This document shows, piece by piece, positions 7,579-15,352 of a DNA stretch of 16,465 bases. The notes below the pieces were generated by a model, which did not search any database, had not been told where the DNA came from, and saw only the letters and a program-made list of their open reading frames with translations. The first letter of the stretch is position 1; every line of letters starts with the position of its first letter. Source of the DNA: Kiritimatiellia bacterium (GTDB taxonomy: Bacteria; Verrucomicrobiota; Kiritimatiellia; RFP12; DVOR01); contig JAGCML010000293.1 in the NCBI GenBank assembly GCA_017646485.1, forward strand, positions 1 through 16,465. The letters are read 5' to 3'. Both the position numbers and the translations under genes were made by a program.

Positions 7579-7606
7579 TTGTTGTTCAATAATTTGTTGT
7601 TCGATA
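7577..7606. repeat. 15-base tandem duplication at the AddB-like/siroheme decarboxylase junction
   Basis: ATTTGTTGTTCAATA (7577-7591) is followed directly by ATTTGTTGTTCGATA (7592-7606), 14 of 15 bases identical. On the coding (minus) strand the proximal copy holds CGA (Arg) where the distal copy holds the TGA stop of the AddB-like gene. The distal copy also contains the first two bases of the next gene's ATG context. Confidence 0.9.
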
Positions 7607-10336
7607 AGATAATAACAAATGTTTGAGGAGAGGGTCGTTCAGCTGTTCTGGATTTTGTAGAAGCGTTTCTTCAGAAAGCGTAATCATTTCTTTCAGAACA
7701 GCTTGGAGGGCATTCAGCGTATCAGCTTCGCTAATCGGATCTTTAAAGGTGGCAATTTCAGCATCGCCCTTTGCTGGCAAGGCAAAGTAAGCCAGTTCGA
7801 TTTTGGCACTCGGTGGCAAGGCTAACGCATGCTGGGTGAGCAAACGATAGATGGGCAATTGGAAGTTCGACCAACGGAAGTTGCCAGAGTCTTTCCCCTG
7901 TTCCTTGTAGTGTCCCTTTTGAGGTTCGGTGCTGTCCGAACCCGTTTTATAGTCGATAATTCGCCATGTATCAGTGGTGGGATTGTAGTCAATGCGATCG
8001 ATTCGTCCGTGCAGGGTGACGCAGGTTCCATCAATCATCAGTGGTACTTCCCACTTTTTATCTATGGTATCCGTTTCGGTGTAACGAATTTGCCAGCCCT
8101 CTTTGCGGAGTTGAGCCTCTAATGTTGCGGCATGAATCAATCGCTTATGGGCGGCATGGCGAAGCGCCAAGAGTTCAATGGATGAGGTCTGACCATACTG
8201 GCGCGTGAAGACGGAGTCAAAGCGTTCCAAGAGGAGTTGTGCAAGTTGGTCGGGGTCACTCTCTTGGGTGGTTGGAAGGAGTTCCAATGCCTCATGGATT
8301 AAGATACCCACCGTATTTTGTTGAATTCCCTCTTCTAAAGGTGCGTACTCATGAAGATGTTGTACATTTCTCATCCAGTAGAGGAAGGGGGAGGTTAAGA
8401 AGGTACGAATCGCAGAGGGTGAGAAGCGATGATGAGAGGGGTGTTGCTTTAGCGATTCCGCTAATGGGATTGCGAAGGTCAAGGCAGAGCTATCGCCTTC
8501 TGGCAAGATGTGTGCTGCAGGCATAAGGAAAAAGCGACGCGCACGCTCTTTTTGTTGGGCAGTGTCACACTGGAAGAAGAGACGTGAGGGCTTGATCCAG
8601 TCGCCATTGGCATTAAAACGGCTACACGTTAGACTGAGATTAGCTTGAGGGACACGGTGGCAGAGCGTATCAAGAATGTAGGCATCACGCGCAATACGTG
8701 TGATATCCGAGCGCAATCCCAACATCTTACGGAATGTATTGGGTAAAAAGGCATCTTCAAATTGGGTATCAGGGAAGATGGTTTCGTTGAGCCCTGCGAT
8801 GGCGAATTGTTCTGCATCGGACCACAAGAGTTCGAAGCGGCCCTCATAGGAGCTTTCAGCAGTTCCACGAATGGGATGGAGGGTGATTTGATTGATGCGC
8901 GTCATGAAGAGCGCATCCGTCTTTTTGACCTCTGGGATGCGAATGTTTTCAATTTCAACAAAGAGGGCCTGTAATGCCTCAAAGGTTGAAAAGAGAAGTG
9001 CATCCTTAACCGGATCGATAAATTGTGTGCCGTAAAGGTCAACCAAAACCTGGCGAGCACCATCACATGGAGAGGTGTTAATGGCATTAATCCACGTTGT
9101 GATTTTACTCATAAAGCACGCTTCAGGAGTGTCAGCCTTTAAGAACGTTTTTAGTTCGTTAAGCGTGGAGGGACGATGCTGGTCAATGAGCTCAATTAAG
9201 GACTTCCGTAAAGCGGCATACTCCACGCCCAGCATGGTTGCCAGTTCTGGAAGCGTGAGCAGGGGGAAGAGGGCCTCGATTTGACGTGATTGGGCGAGTT
9301 GGAAGAGATCACGCAGGAGGCGTGTAGCCGATTGCATGGAGAGACGAATTGGATCGGGCTCAAAGATTTGAATACCATGCGCCTCAAAGGTCGAGGTTAA
9401 AAAGGGCATGAGCTCGTGGTTGAGGATGCCTAAACAAATCTTGGCTGGATTAATTTTCCCCGTGCGTCCTAAAAATCGTTCAACGCAAACAGCCTCATCC
9501 GTAGGGGATTCAGCTTGCGTGATGCTGGTGTCGGGCAAATCTAACTTAACCTTTGACCAATGCGTTGGCTCAGGCGTGCCACGCATGGTGAAGTGTTCCA
9601 TCGTCGAGGAGGTGGATTGGATGAGGATGTCGCAGGAAGGCGCAGCCGTGAGCAACGCATCAAGCGCCGGCATCATATCAGGGACGCAGGCTACAATGAG
9701 TCGCCAATCTTCTTGTGCTTCGATGGGTTGAGGGTTTGGACACGAGAGAATTTCAAGCTGAATATTCACAGGGTCAGCAAGCTCAAGATCCAGTAAGAAC
9801 TCATTGTACTTCTGTTCAAGGGCAGCAAGTGCGGACCACCGATGTTGTTCACGCGAATCCAACAATGCGGTTTGGGGGTGTTCGGCGACCGCGCCAAAAT
9901 CTAATCCGTCCTCAACTAAGGTCTTGCGCAACTTTATTAGACGTTGTGCCACCGTGTAGCGTGCCGTTGGTCGTGATAGCCAATCGTTTTCGCTTGGGAA
10001 GAGGATGCGTGTGATTAGGTTGTCTTTATCAAGTTGGTAGAGCCAGTCAAAGACGCGGTCCCAAACACAGAGAAGTTCGGATTCGGTCGCAAGTGGCGCA
10101 GATTCGGGTTGCTCAAAGTAGTTAAACAAGCCTGCCGGCTGGGTGAAGCGAACGCCGTGAAACGCTTTGTATCTTTTGACCAAGGCATCACGTAAACGAC
10201 GCATTGCGAGTGCGGTGGGCACACAAAAGAGTAAGCCAGGTGGTAATTGGTCAGGCCATTGTTGTTCACACCACTGTACGATTTGATTCGCTGCGGAGGA
10301 ATCATTGCCAATAAAATGTAGCTTGGGTGTGGGCAT
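7586..10336 (-). CDS. AddB-like PD-(D/E)XK nuclease/degenerate helicase protein
   Basis: Related to the AddB subunit of AddAB recombination helicase-nucleases, which process double-strand breaks for RecA. The 916 residues have a long helicase-like N-terminal part and a C-terminal RecB-family nuclease domain. The nuclease motifs are complete: G677-I-L-I-H681-E-A-L-E, G-R-I-D780-R-I-D, I-I-D795-Y-K797-T-G and Q826-L-P-I-Y830. The N-terminal region around G-L-L-F-C-V-P-T-A-L-A-M-R-R-L-R resembles the start of AddB/RecC-like domains, but I see no G-x-x-x-x-G-K-S/T Walker A motif, so ATP hydrolysis is unlikely. The four cysteines that hold an iron-sulfur cluster in B. subtilis AddB are not recognisable. 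GGAG lies 6 bases before the ATG, and the gene begins 3 bases after the hexokinase stop. No addA is in the window. The nuclease domain is confident; the in vivo partner is not known. Confidence 0.85.
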   Translation of the reverse strand: MPTPKLHFIGNDSSAANQIVQWCEQQWPDQLPPGLLFCVPTALAMRRLRDALVKRYKAFHGVRFTQPAGLFNYFEQPESAPLATESELLCVWDRVFDWLYQLDKDNLITRILFPSENDWLSRPTARYTVAQRLIKLRKTLVEDGLDFGAVAEHPQTALLDSREQHRWSALAALEQKYNEFLLDLELADPVNIQLEILSCPNPQPIEAQEDWRLIVACVPDMMPALDALLTAAPSCDILIQSTSSTMEHFTMRGTPEPTHWSKVKLDLPDTSITQAESPTDEAVCVERFLGRTGKINPAKICLGILNHELMPFLTSTFEAHGIQIFEPDPIRLSMQSATRLLRDLFQLAQSRQIEALFPLLTLPELATMLGVEYAALRKSLIELIDQHRPSTLNELKTFLKADTPEACFMSKITTWINAINTSPCDGARQVLVDLYGTQFIDPVKDALLFSTFEALQALFVEIENIRIPEVKKTDALFMTRINQITLHPIRGTAESSYEGRFELLWSDAEQFAIAGLNETIFPDTQFEDAFLPNTFRKMLGLRSDITRIARDAYILDTLCHRVPQANLSLTCSRFNANGDWIKPSRLFFQCDTAQQKERARRFFLMPAAHILPEGDSSALTFAIPLAESLKQHPSHHRFSPSAIRTFLTSPFLYWMRNVQHLHEYAPLEEGIQQNTVGILIHEALELLPTTQESDPDQLAQLLLERFDSVFTRQYGQTSSIELLALRHAAHKRLIHAATLEAQLRKEGWQIRYTETDTIDKKWEVPLMIDGTCVTLHGRIDRIDYNPTTDTWRIIDYKTGSDSTEPQKGHYKEQGKDSGNFRWSNFQLPIYRLLTQHALALPPSAKIELAYFALPAKGDAEIATFKDPISEADTLNALQAVLKEMITLSEETLLQNPEQLNDPLLKHLLLSYRTTNY

Positions 10337-10339
10337 AAG

Positions 10340-11587
10340 TTACTCCGACAAGGTTGAGAGTGCTGCGCCGAGGAGAGGGGACTCTTCCATTTGAAAGATT
10401 TCACAGGTGTAACCGTAGGTCGCTAAGAGATTTTGGACCTGTTCTGTTACGCGCTGTGCGAAAGGAATTGCGTTGGTCTTCCAAAAGGTAGATCCGTCTG
10501 CATTAATAAGGATTTTTCCTGTGGCCTTCTGGCGTGCGCGTGCAGAACGAATTGCTGCCGCAGCGATATTGACTGCTGCAAAGCTTGCCGCACGTTCGTA
10601 GAGGGGCACCAACAACGCACGGATGAGGGTTGCTTCTGCCGTGGTGCAGGCGAAAAGGTTCGTGTCATCACCTGAACAGAAGGCATTTAATGCCACATGG
10701 CTGAAAGAATGATTGAGCAATGTCTCTTTCAGCGTAGGGAGGAGACCTTCCTCTGCTGCGCTACGGAGGAGAATTGAACCGAGGGAACCGAGATGGACAC
10801 CAGAGATGCAACGTTCCCACTGTGATTTACCTGTTCCGCTTTCTGCGTCGTAACGTAGGTCAAATTCAGATTTAGGAAATGCATTGAAGTTGCCAGATTC
10901 ACAATTGACTGGCATTAACTTGCCTGTCGGAAGCCCGTGACGTTTGGTAATGCGATCGGTTAATTCTGCATAAGCGGTATTGGTGCCAGTACCGAGAATA
11001 AATCCCACATGACCAGCAGCGCTTTCGGCTTCTGGATGGGTGTAGACAGCGAGGAGGGAGGCCACGGTGTCATTTAGAATTTGCGTTGAACATCCCGGTT
11101 GTCCTGCAGCCGCTAAGGCATCAACGAGGTCTGTGGCCACATTTCGCCCAACGATTTCAGGCGCTTGAATCTTCTTAGTCCAAAAAAGCAGTTCTCCATT
11201 TTCCGTAATTGGATAGGAGAAGCAGAAGCCAATTCGCTCTCCAGCCTTGACATTGGGGGAGAGGGTTTCACAGAGGGCGTGGTAAAAGGTCTTCGCATCC
11301 ACCGTGCCCTTTGTGCCGGGCATTGCACCACGAAGCAGATTCTGGAAGGTGGCGCGACCTTGTTCGTCAAAGCAGACGCGCGCCGAACGCGTATTCGTGC
11401 CGCCCACATCAAAGGCTGGAATCGTTTTGTTTTTGGGTTGCGTTTCGCTAAGGGTTAAGCCGGAGGGAATCATTGGGAGTGTGCCTTCGCCGCACAAGCC
11501 CAATGCCATCTCGTGAATAAAAGCTTCAAGGAGTGCCTGAAGATCAAGCGCTTCAGGATTCAATCCCTTTTCGAGTAAGAATGTCAT
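10340..11587 (-). CDS. Eukaryote-like hexokinase
   Basis: Phosphorylates glucose or a related hexose at C6 with ATP, feeding glycolysis. The 415 residues have the hexokinase 1/hexokinase 2 two-domain layout of the ASKHA superfamily rather than the ROK or GlcK type usual in bacteria: phosphate-1 motif F-D60-V-G-G-T-N-T-R, F-C-F-S-Y-P-I (121-127), T-K-K-I-Q-A-P-E-I-V-G (137-147), catalytic Asp173 in L-N-D-T-V-A-S-L-L, ATP-binding G-T-G-T-N (199-203), V-N-C-E-S-G-N-F (227-234), S-G-V-H-L-G (262-267) and G-K-I-L-I-N-A-D-G-S near residue 360. It is shorter than yeast hexokinases (about 485). The start overlaps the end of the aroK-aroB gene by 35 bases in another frame; GGAG 7 bases upstream of the ATG supports it. 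Which sugar it prefers cannot be read from the sequence. Confidence 0.92.
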   Translation of the reverse strand: MTFLLEKGLNPEALDLQALLEAFIHEMALGLCGEGTLPMIPSGLTLSETQPKNKTIPAFDVGGTNTRSARVCFDEQGRATFQNLLRGAMPGTKGTVDAKTFYHALCETLSPNVKAGERIGFCFSYPITENGELLFWTKKIQAPEIVGRNVATDLVDALAAAGQPGCSTQILNDTVASLLAVYTHPEAESAAGHVGFILGTGTNTAYAELTDRITKRHGLPTGKLMPVNCESGNFNAFPKSEFDLRYDAESGTGKSQWERCISGVHLGSLGSILLRSAAEEGLLPTLKETLLNHSFSHVALNAFCSGDDTNLFACTTAEATLIRALLVPLYERAASFAAVNIAAAAIRSARARQKATGKILINADGSTFWKTNAIPFAQRVTEQVQNLLATYGYTCEIFQMEESPLLGAALSTLSE

Positions 11588-13142
11588 TCAGAATCTCCTC
11601 TGGCACAATAATACCAGTTCGCACAGTGCCCACTTCGACGGGCAGGGCAAAACGCACCTTCCCAGCCGCTTTTTTCTTTTCACGTAAAAGATAGTCGTGG
11701 AGTTGGTCTGCCGCTAATGTGCTCGGAATCTCTGTGGGTAAACCGAGCGTTTGCAATGCGGTTTGAAGTTGCGTAATAAGCGTTGTTTGCGCAATTTGCA
11801 TCTTCGCTGCGATGCGTGTAGCGGCAACTGTACCGATGGCCACCGCTTCACCATGGGCAATGGTGAAATTGCTTGCCGCTTCCACGGCATGCCCGATGGT
11901 ATGGCCTAAGTTGAGTGCTGCGCGCTTTCCGGTTCGTTCAAAGGGGTCTTCAAGGATGGTACGCACCTTAACGCCTGCAGAACGAATCACTAAGCGCGTC
12001 AACCAGTCAATGTCATTTCGCTTTTCTGCGAAATCAGCGAGCATTGCTAAGAGTTCGGAATCGCCAATCACTGCGTGCTTTAATGTTTCAGACAAGCCGC
12101 AACGGATTTCACGTTCGGGAAGGGTCTGCAACGTTTTCGTATCGGAGAGCACAGCGCATGGCGGATGGAAGGCGCCAATGAGATTTTTGCCAGAGGGCAA
12201 ATCTGCGCCAGTTTTTCCACCGATGCCCGCATCCACCATTGCCAAAAGCGTTGTGGGCAGATTCAACCAACGAATGCCACGCAACCACGCAGAGGCCGCA
12301 AAGCCCGTGAGGTCTCCTGTGACACCACCGCCTAATGCGATGACTAAGTCATTGCGTTCAAGATGCGCTGCCCCCATCGCCTCCCAAATGCGATTGACTG
12401 TCGCCAACGTTTTGTTTTCTTCGCCCGCAGGAATCTGGAACTGTGGAATGTCACCTCCCACAGCTTGTTTGACGCGATCAGCGTAAAGGGGCAAGGTATT
12501 AGAGTCCCCAACCAATAAGAGATGGGCTGGCTTGGGGTCAAGGCGTTCTAAAAGACGTGGCAATTCATCAATTGCATCAGGCGCAATGACCACTGGATAG
12601 GGCGAGGCCATACCAGAGACGAGATAACGTCCTAAGAGGGCCATCACTTTAGGCCACACCTCTTGCGGCATCTGCTTGCCAGAGAGACGGAGGTTTAATT
12701 CAAAGGAGTCGTAATGCGCTTGGCGCTCTTGCAGTAATTTGAGCAGGCCATCTGCATTCTTTGAAAAAGGACGGCTACCCGCCTTTTTCTCAACGCGCTT
12801 TGCGAGCACTTCTGCCGGCGTGTGAATGCAGACAATTGGACCGCATTTTTCCGCTAAAGCACGATTTTCATCACGCAAGAGTGCGCCACCCCCTAAAGCA
12901 ACGACTGCATTGGGGGATTGTTCACAAAGCGTACGAAGGACTTCTGTTTCTGTATCTCGAAAATACTGCTGACCAAATTGTTCGACAGCCTGCGGAATGG
13001 TCATACCAAGGCGTTGTTCAATCAACGTATCCAAGTCAATTGCTGTCTTTGCGAGTGCTACTGCAAGATTCCGTGCACAGGTTGACTTGCCAGTAGCAGG
13101 CGGACCATAGAGAAAAAGGGTAGGAGAGGCGAGCGGTATCAT
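11553..13142 (-). CDS. aroKB: Bifunctional shikimate kinase / 3-dehydroquinate synthase (AroK-AroB fusion)
   Basis: Two enzymes of the shikimate pathway to aromatic amino acids in one 529-residue chain. Residues 1-170 are shikimate kinase (step 5): Walker A G13-P-P-A-T-G-K-S-T, I-D-L-D (35-38) and F-R62-D-T-E for shikimate, G-G-G (84-86) and the lid R124-P. Residues 178-529 are 3-dehydroquinate synthase (step 2): G-G-G-V-T-G-D-L-T-G-F (271-281), P-T-T-L-L-A-M-V-D-A-G-I-G-G-K-T-G (296-312), G-K-N-L-I-G-A-F-H-P-P, and likely metal ligands E352 (S-E-T-L-K-H), H414 (L-G-H-T-I-G-H) and H430 (H-G-E-A-V-A-I-G). The frame is open 59 codons further upstream, inside recN, but the ATG at 13142 has AAGGGA a few bases before it and starts at the kinase domain. 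It lies 10 bases after the recN stop. The linker (170-180) contains a Met, so a separate AroB could in principle be made. Confidence 0.95.
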   Translation of the reverse strand: MIPLASPTLFLYGPPATGKSTCARNLAVALAKTAIDLDTLIEQRLGMTIPQAVEQFGQQYFRDTETEVLRTLCEQSPNAVVALGGGALLRDENRALAEKCGPIVCIHTPAEVLAKRVEKKAGSRPFSKNADGLLKLLQERQAHYDSFELNLRLSGKQMPQEVWPKVMALLGRYLVSGMASPYPVVIAPDAIDELPRLLERLDPKPAHLLLVGDSNTLPLYADRVKQAVGGDIPQFQIPAGEENKTLATVNRIWEAMGAAHLERNDLVIALGGGVTGDLTGFAASAWLRGIRWLNLPTTLLAMVDAGIGGKTGADLPSGKNLIGAFHPPCAVLSDTKTLQTLPEREIRCGLSETLKHAVIGDSELLAMLADFAEKRNDIDWLTRLVIRSAGVKVRTILEDPFERTGKRAALNLGHTIGHAVEAASNFTIAHGEAVAIGTVAATRIAAKMQIAQTTLITQLQTALQTLGLPTEIPSTLAADQLHDYLLREKKKAAGKVRFALPVEVGTVRTGIIVPEEILNDILTRKGIES

Positions 13143-13152
13143 GGAAAGTCCC

Positions 13153-14847
13153 TTAATTGGAGGGAAGAGAAGAAGAGGTGATGGCGGCTTGATGCAACAT
13201 TTCAATAGCGTGTTCACGCGTAATCGGGGTGAAGTCTTCGCCACCCAACATGCGTGCGATTTCTGTGGCGCGAGCGGTTTCATCCAAGGGTTCGATGAAG
13301 GTTTGGGTTTGCCCATCATTCACAGCTTTACGAACGCGTAAGTGATGCTGACCATAGACTGCGGCTTGGGGTTGGTGCGTGATACAGATGATTTGCACCT
13401 GTTCAGCCAATTGACGTAATTTTAAGCCGACTTTACGTCCCGTTTCGCCGCCAATGTTAGCATCAATTTCATCAAAAACGAGGGTGTCAATCGCATCATG
13501 GCGAGCGAGAATTACCTTCACGGCCAACATCACACGGGCGATTTCACCAGAAGAGGCAATCGCCGCCAAAGGACGCGCACTTTCCCCTGGATTGGGTTCA
13601 AAGCAGAAGATGACGCGGTCAAGTCCGCTTGGAGCGGGTTCATCCAGCGCCTCAAGTTGAATGGGGAAGGAGGCTTGGCTGAAGCCTAAATCGCGCAATT
13701 CCTCTGTAATCGCTGCAGAGAGTTGCGGAATCGCTCTTAACCGTTTTGCACGCAACACTTCGCCAGCGGCAATCAAATCCTGCGTTGCGCGCGTGATGGC
13801 CACCTTTAAATCGTGGATGGCTGACTCCGAATCCGCCAAAGCTTCCAACTTTGCACGCGCTGCTTGACGATGTGCGAGCACATCTTCTAAAGTGGGACCA
13901 TAACGGCGGCGCAAGCGCTGGATTTGAGCGAGGCGCGACTCGAGTTGCGCTAAAGCTGCAGGGTCTGCGTCAATGGAGGCAAGGCGTCCCGAAATGGTGC
14001 GCGACAACTCCTGGATGCGCTCTTGGATGTCTTCGAGGGCTTCACCCCATGTTGCGGCTTCAGGCAGTAAGCGTGCTAAATCACGTAAGGGGCGATGTAA
14101 ATTGATGAGCTGCGTTGCGATGGGATTATCACCCTCCGAGAGCGTGTTGAGGAGGGAATTGCCATCAGCGAGGATTGCCTCTGCATTGGCCACCTGCGCA
14201 TGTTGCTCCGTTAGCGCATCGCCATCTTCTTCTGTGGGATTGACGGCATCGATATCCGCTAATGTTTCGCGCAACCGCGTAAGCTCATAATCACGGCGCT
14301 CTGGATCTCCCGTGAGCTCTAAGAGTTCTTCTTTTAACGCTTTAAGTGTCTGCCACTTTTCTGAATAATCTGCTTGTTCTGCTGTTGCATCGGCATAAGC
14401 CGTCAGCAGGCGCAACTGAAATTCTGGTGCAAGGAGTGTGAGATTATCGTCTGGCCCATGGATATCCGTGAGGTAGGGGGCCAATCTGCGTAACGCCGCT
14501 GCCGTTGCAGGCGCATCATTAATGCGTACCTTGCCCGTGCCATCACACTTTAGACTTCTGCGTAAAAGTAAAATGCCATCCTCACAAAGTGGCAACTCCA
14601 AATCGGCCAAAACCGCATTCAGTTCAGCTGCGTGATCTACCTCATAAACAGCGGAGACGGAGGCCTCTGTTGCATTGGTACGAATGGCGGTTCGATCCGC
14701 CCTTCCGCCCGTCAGGAGACGCAAGGCACCCATGAGTACAGATTTACCTGCACCCGTTTCACCAGTGATTACATTTAATCCGGATGCGAAGTCTGCTTCC
14801 GCATTTTCCACAACCGCCAAATTTCGAACAGAAAGTCTTGCCAACAT
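13153..14847 (-). CDS. recN: DNA repair protein RecN
   Basis: SMC-like ATPase that gathers and holds broken DNA ends during RecA-dependent double-strand break repair in the cytoplasm. The 564 residues match the family length. Residue 1 begins M-L-A-R-L-S-V-R-N-L-A-V-V, then Walker A G29-E-T-G-A-G-K-S36. Coiled-coil-like, Glu- and Leu-rich segments fill about 160-220 and 285-370. The C-terminal ATPase lobe carries the signature S-S-G-E (432-435), Walker B T-L-V-F-D459-E-I-D and H-loop T-H491-Q-P-Q-A. The start at 14847 fits the family start, although its ribosome binding site is weak. It is the first gene of the eight-gene minus-strand operon; aroKB follows after 10 bases. Confidence 0.96.
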   Translation of the reverse strand: MLARLSVRNLAVVENAEADFASGLNVITGETGAGKSVLMGALRLLTGGRADRTAIRTNATEASVSAVYEVDHAAELNAVLADLELPLCEDGILLLRRSLKCDGTGKVRINDAPATAAALRRLAPYLTDIHGPDDNLTLLAPEFQLRLLTAYADATAEQADYSEKWQTLKALKEELLELTGDPERRDYELTRLRETLADIDAVNPTEEDGDALTEQHAQVANAEAILADGNSLLNTLSEGDNPIATQLINLHRPLRDLARLLPEAATWGEALEDIQERIQELSRTISGRLASIDADPAALAQLESRLAQIQRLRRRYGPTLEDVLAHRQAARAKLEALADSESAIHDLKVAITRATQDLIAAGEVLRAKRLRAIPQLSAAITEELRDLGFSQASFPIQLEALDEPAPSGLDRVIFCFEPNPGESARPLAAIASSGEIARVMLAVKVILARHDAIDTLVFDEIDANIGGETGRKVGLKLRQLAEQVQIICITHQPQAAVYGQHHLRVRKAVNDGQTQTFIEPLDETARATEIARMLGGEDFTPITREHAIEMLHQAAITSSSLPSN

Positions 14848-14884
14848 ATTGCGAATATTCTACCAAAAAGCACTTTGACATTAC

Positions 14885-14919
14885 ATTATAATTATAAAGA
14901 TGAGCGAGAATAAATATTA
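14885..14919 (-). promoter_or_regulatory. Candidate promoter region of recN and the downstream operon
   Basis: Reading the minus strand, two overlapping TATAAT hexamers occur (14896-14891 and 14890-14885) in very AT-rich sequence, 38-50 bases before the recN ATG. The best -35 for the second is TTATTC (14913-14908) at 17 bases, a weak match. No other promoter candidate lies between aspS and recN as clearly as this. I saw no obvious LexA box. Confidence 0.4.
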
Positions 14920-15292
14920 CATGATTGGGGGTGGCTTCAATGCATTTAATTGCCCGAATAGGTGGCGCTTATCAAAGGAGGACGTGAGGTTCATCTGCTA
15001 AATGCGCTCCACGCTGATGGTCGACGTATCAAAAGGACGTGGTGGGCTTAGCATTCGATATATTGATACAGGGGTAAACTGGAAATCTGTTGTGATTTGG
15101 GGAGCCATCGGTTCAACAATGAACCGACACAGAACCCACCCGCATTCAAGCTGCGATGCCACAGGAGACCATCAATTCTCTTCTTTAAGTGCTTTTAAAG
15201 GGGCGCTTTGAGGAGGATACTGCAAATGCGCATTAGGGGACAGAGGGGTGTAAGTGTTTTTTAGGGGACGTTAAGGAGACGCTTGGGTGGGA
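14920..15292. other. Gene-free recN-aspS gap with small inverted repeats and G-rich motifs
   Basis: No protein gene is supported here. Visible structure: GTATCAA (15026-15032) and TTGATAC (15063-15069), a perfect 7-base inverted pair 30 bases apart; a perfect 8-base-pair hairpin TCGGTTCA/TGAACCGA with a 4-base loop at 15108-15127; a weak hairpin 15187-15208; and direct copies of TTAGGGGAC at 15233-15241 and 15261-15269. GGACGTGGTG at 15035-15044 also occurs in units 1 and 3 of the 43-base repeat array at the other end of the window. A 69-codon plus-strand open frame (15002-15211) lacks a ribosome binding site and any recognisable motif. Confidence 0.45.
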
Positions 15293-15330
15293 TAAAAAGA
15301 GCGGCACGGACGTTATGTCGCGTGCCGCTA
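15293..15330 (-). terminator. Intrinsic terminator of aspS
   Basis: On the minus strand the arm AGCGGCACG (15329-15321) pairs with CGTGCCGCT (15308-15300), nine base pairs with an inner GAC/GTC extension, followed by TTTTT (15298-15294). It begins about 23 bases after the aspS stop and separates aspS from the recN operon. Confidence 0.85.
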
Positions 15331-15352
15331 TTGAAATGCCGTAAGCCTTAAT

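Noticed and set aside
11812..12486. Plus-strand open frame of 224 codons opposite aroB
   Set aside because: It mirrors the 3-dehydroquinate synthase coding strand and has no domain of its own.
14900..15001. 33-codon plus-strand small frame starting M-S-E-N-K-Y-Y
   Set aside because: No ribosome binding site, and the TTGACA at 14875-14880 lacks a well-placed -10. It cannot be told from chance without conservation data.
15002..15211. 69-codon plus-strand frame in the recN-aspS gap
   Set aside because: The strong AAGGAGG at 14985-14991 is too far from the ATG, and the translation resembles nothing known.
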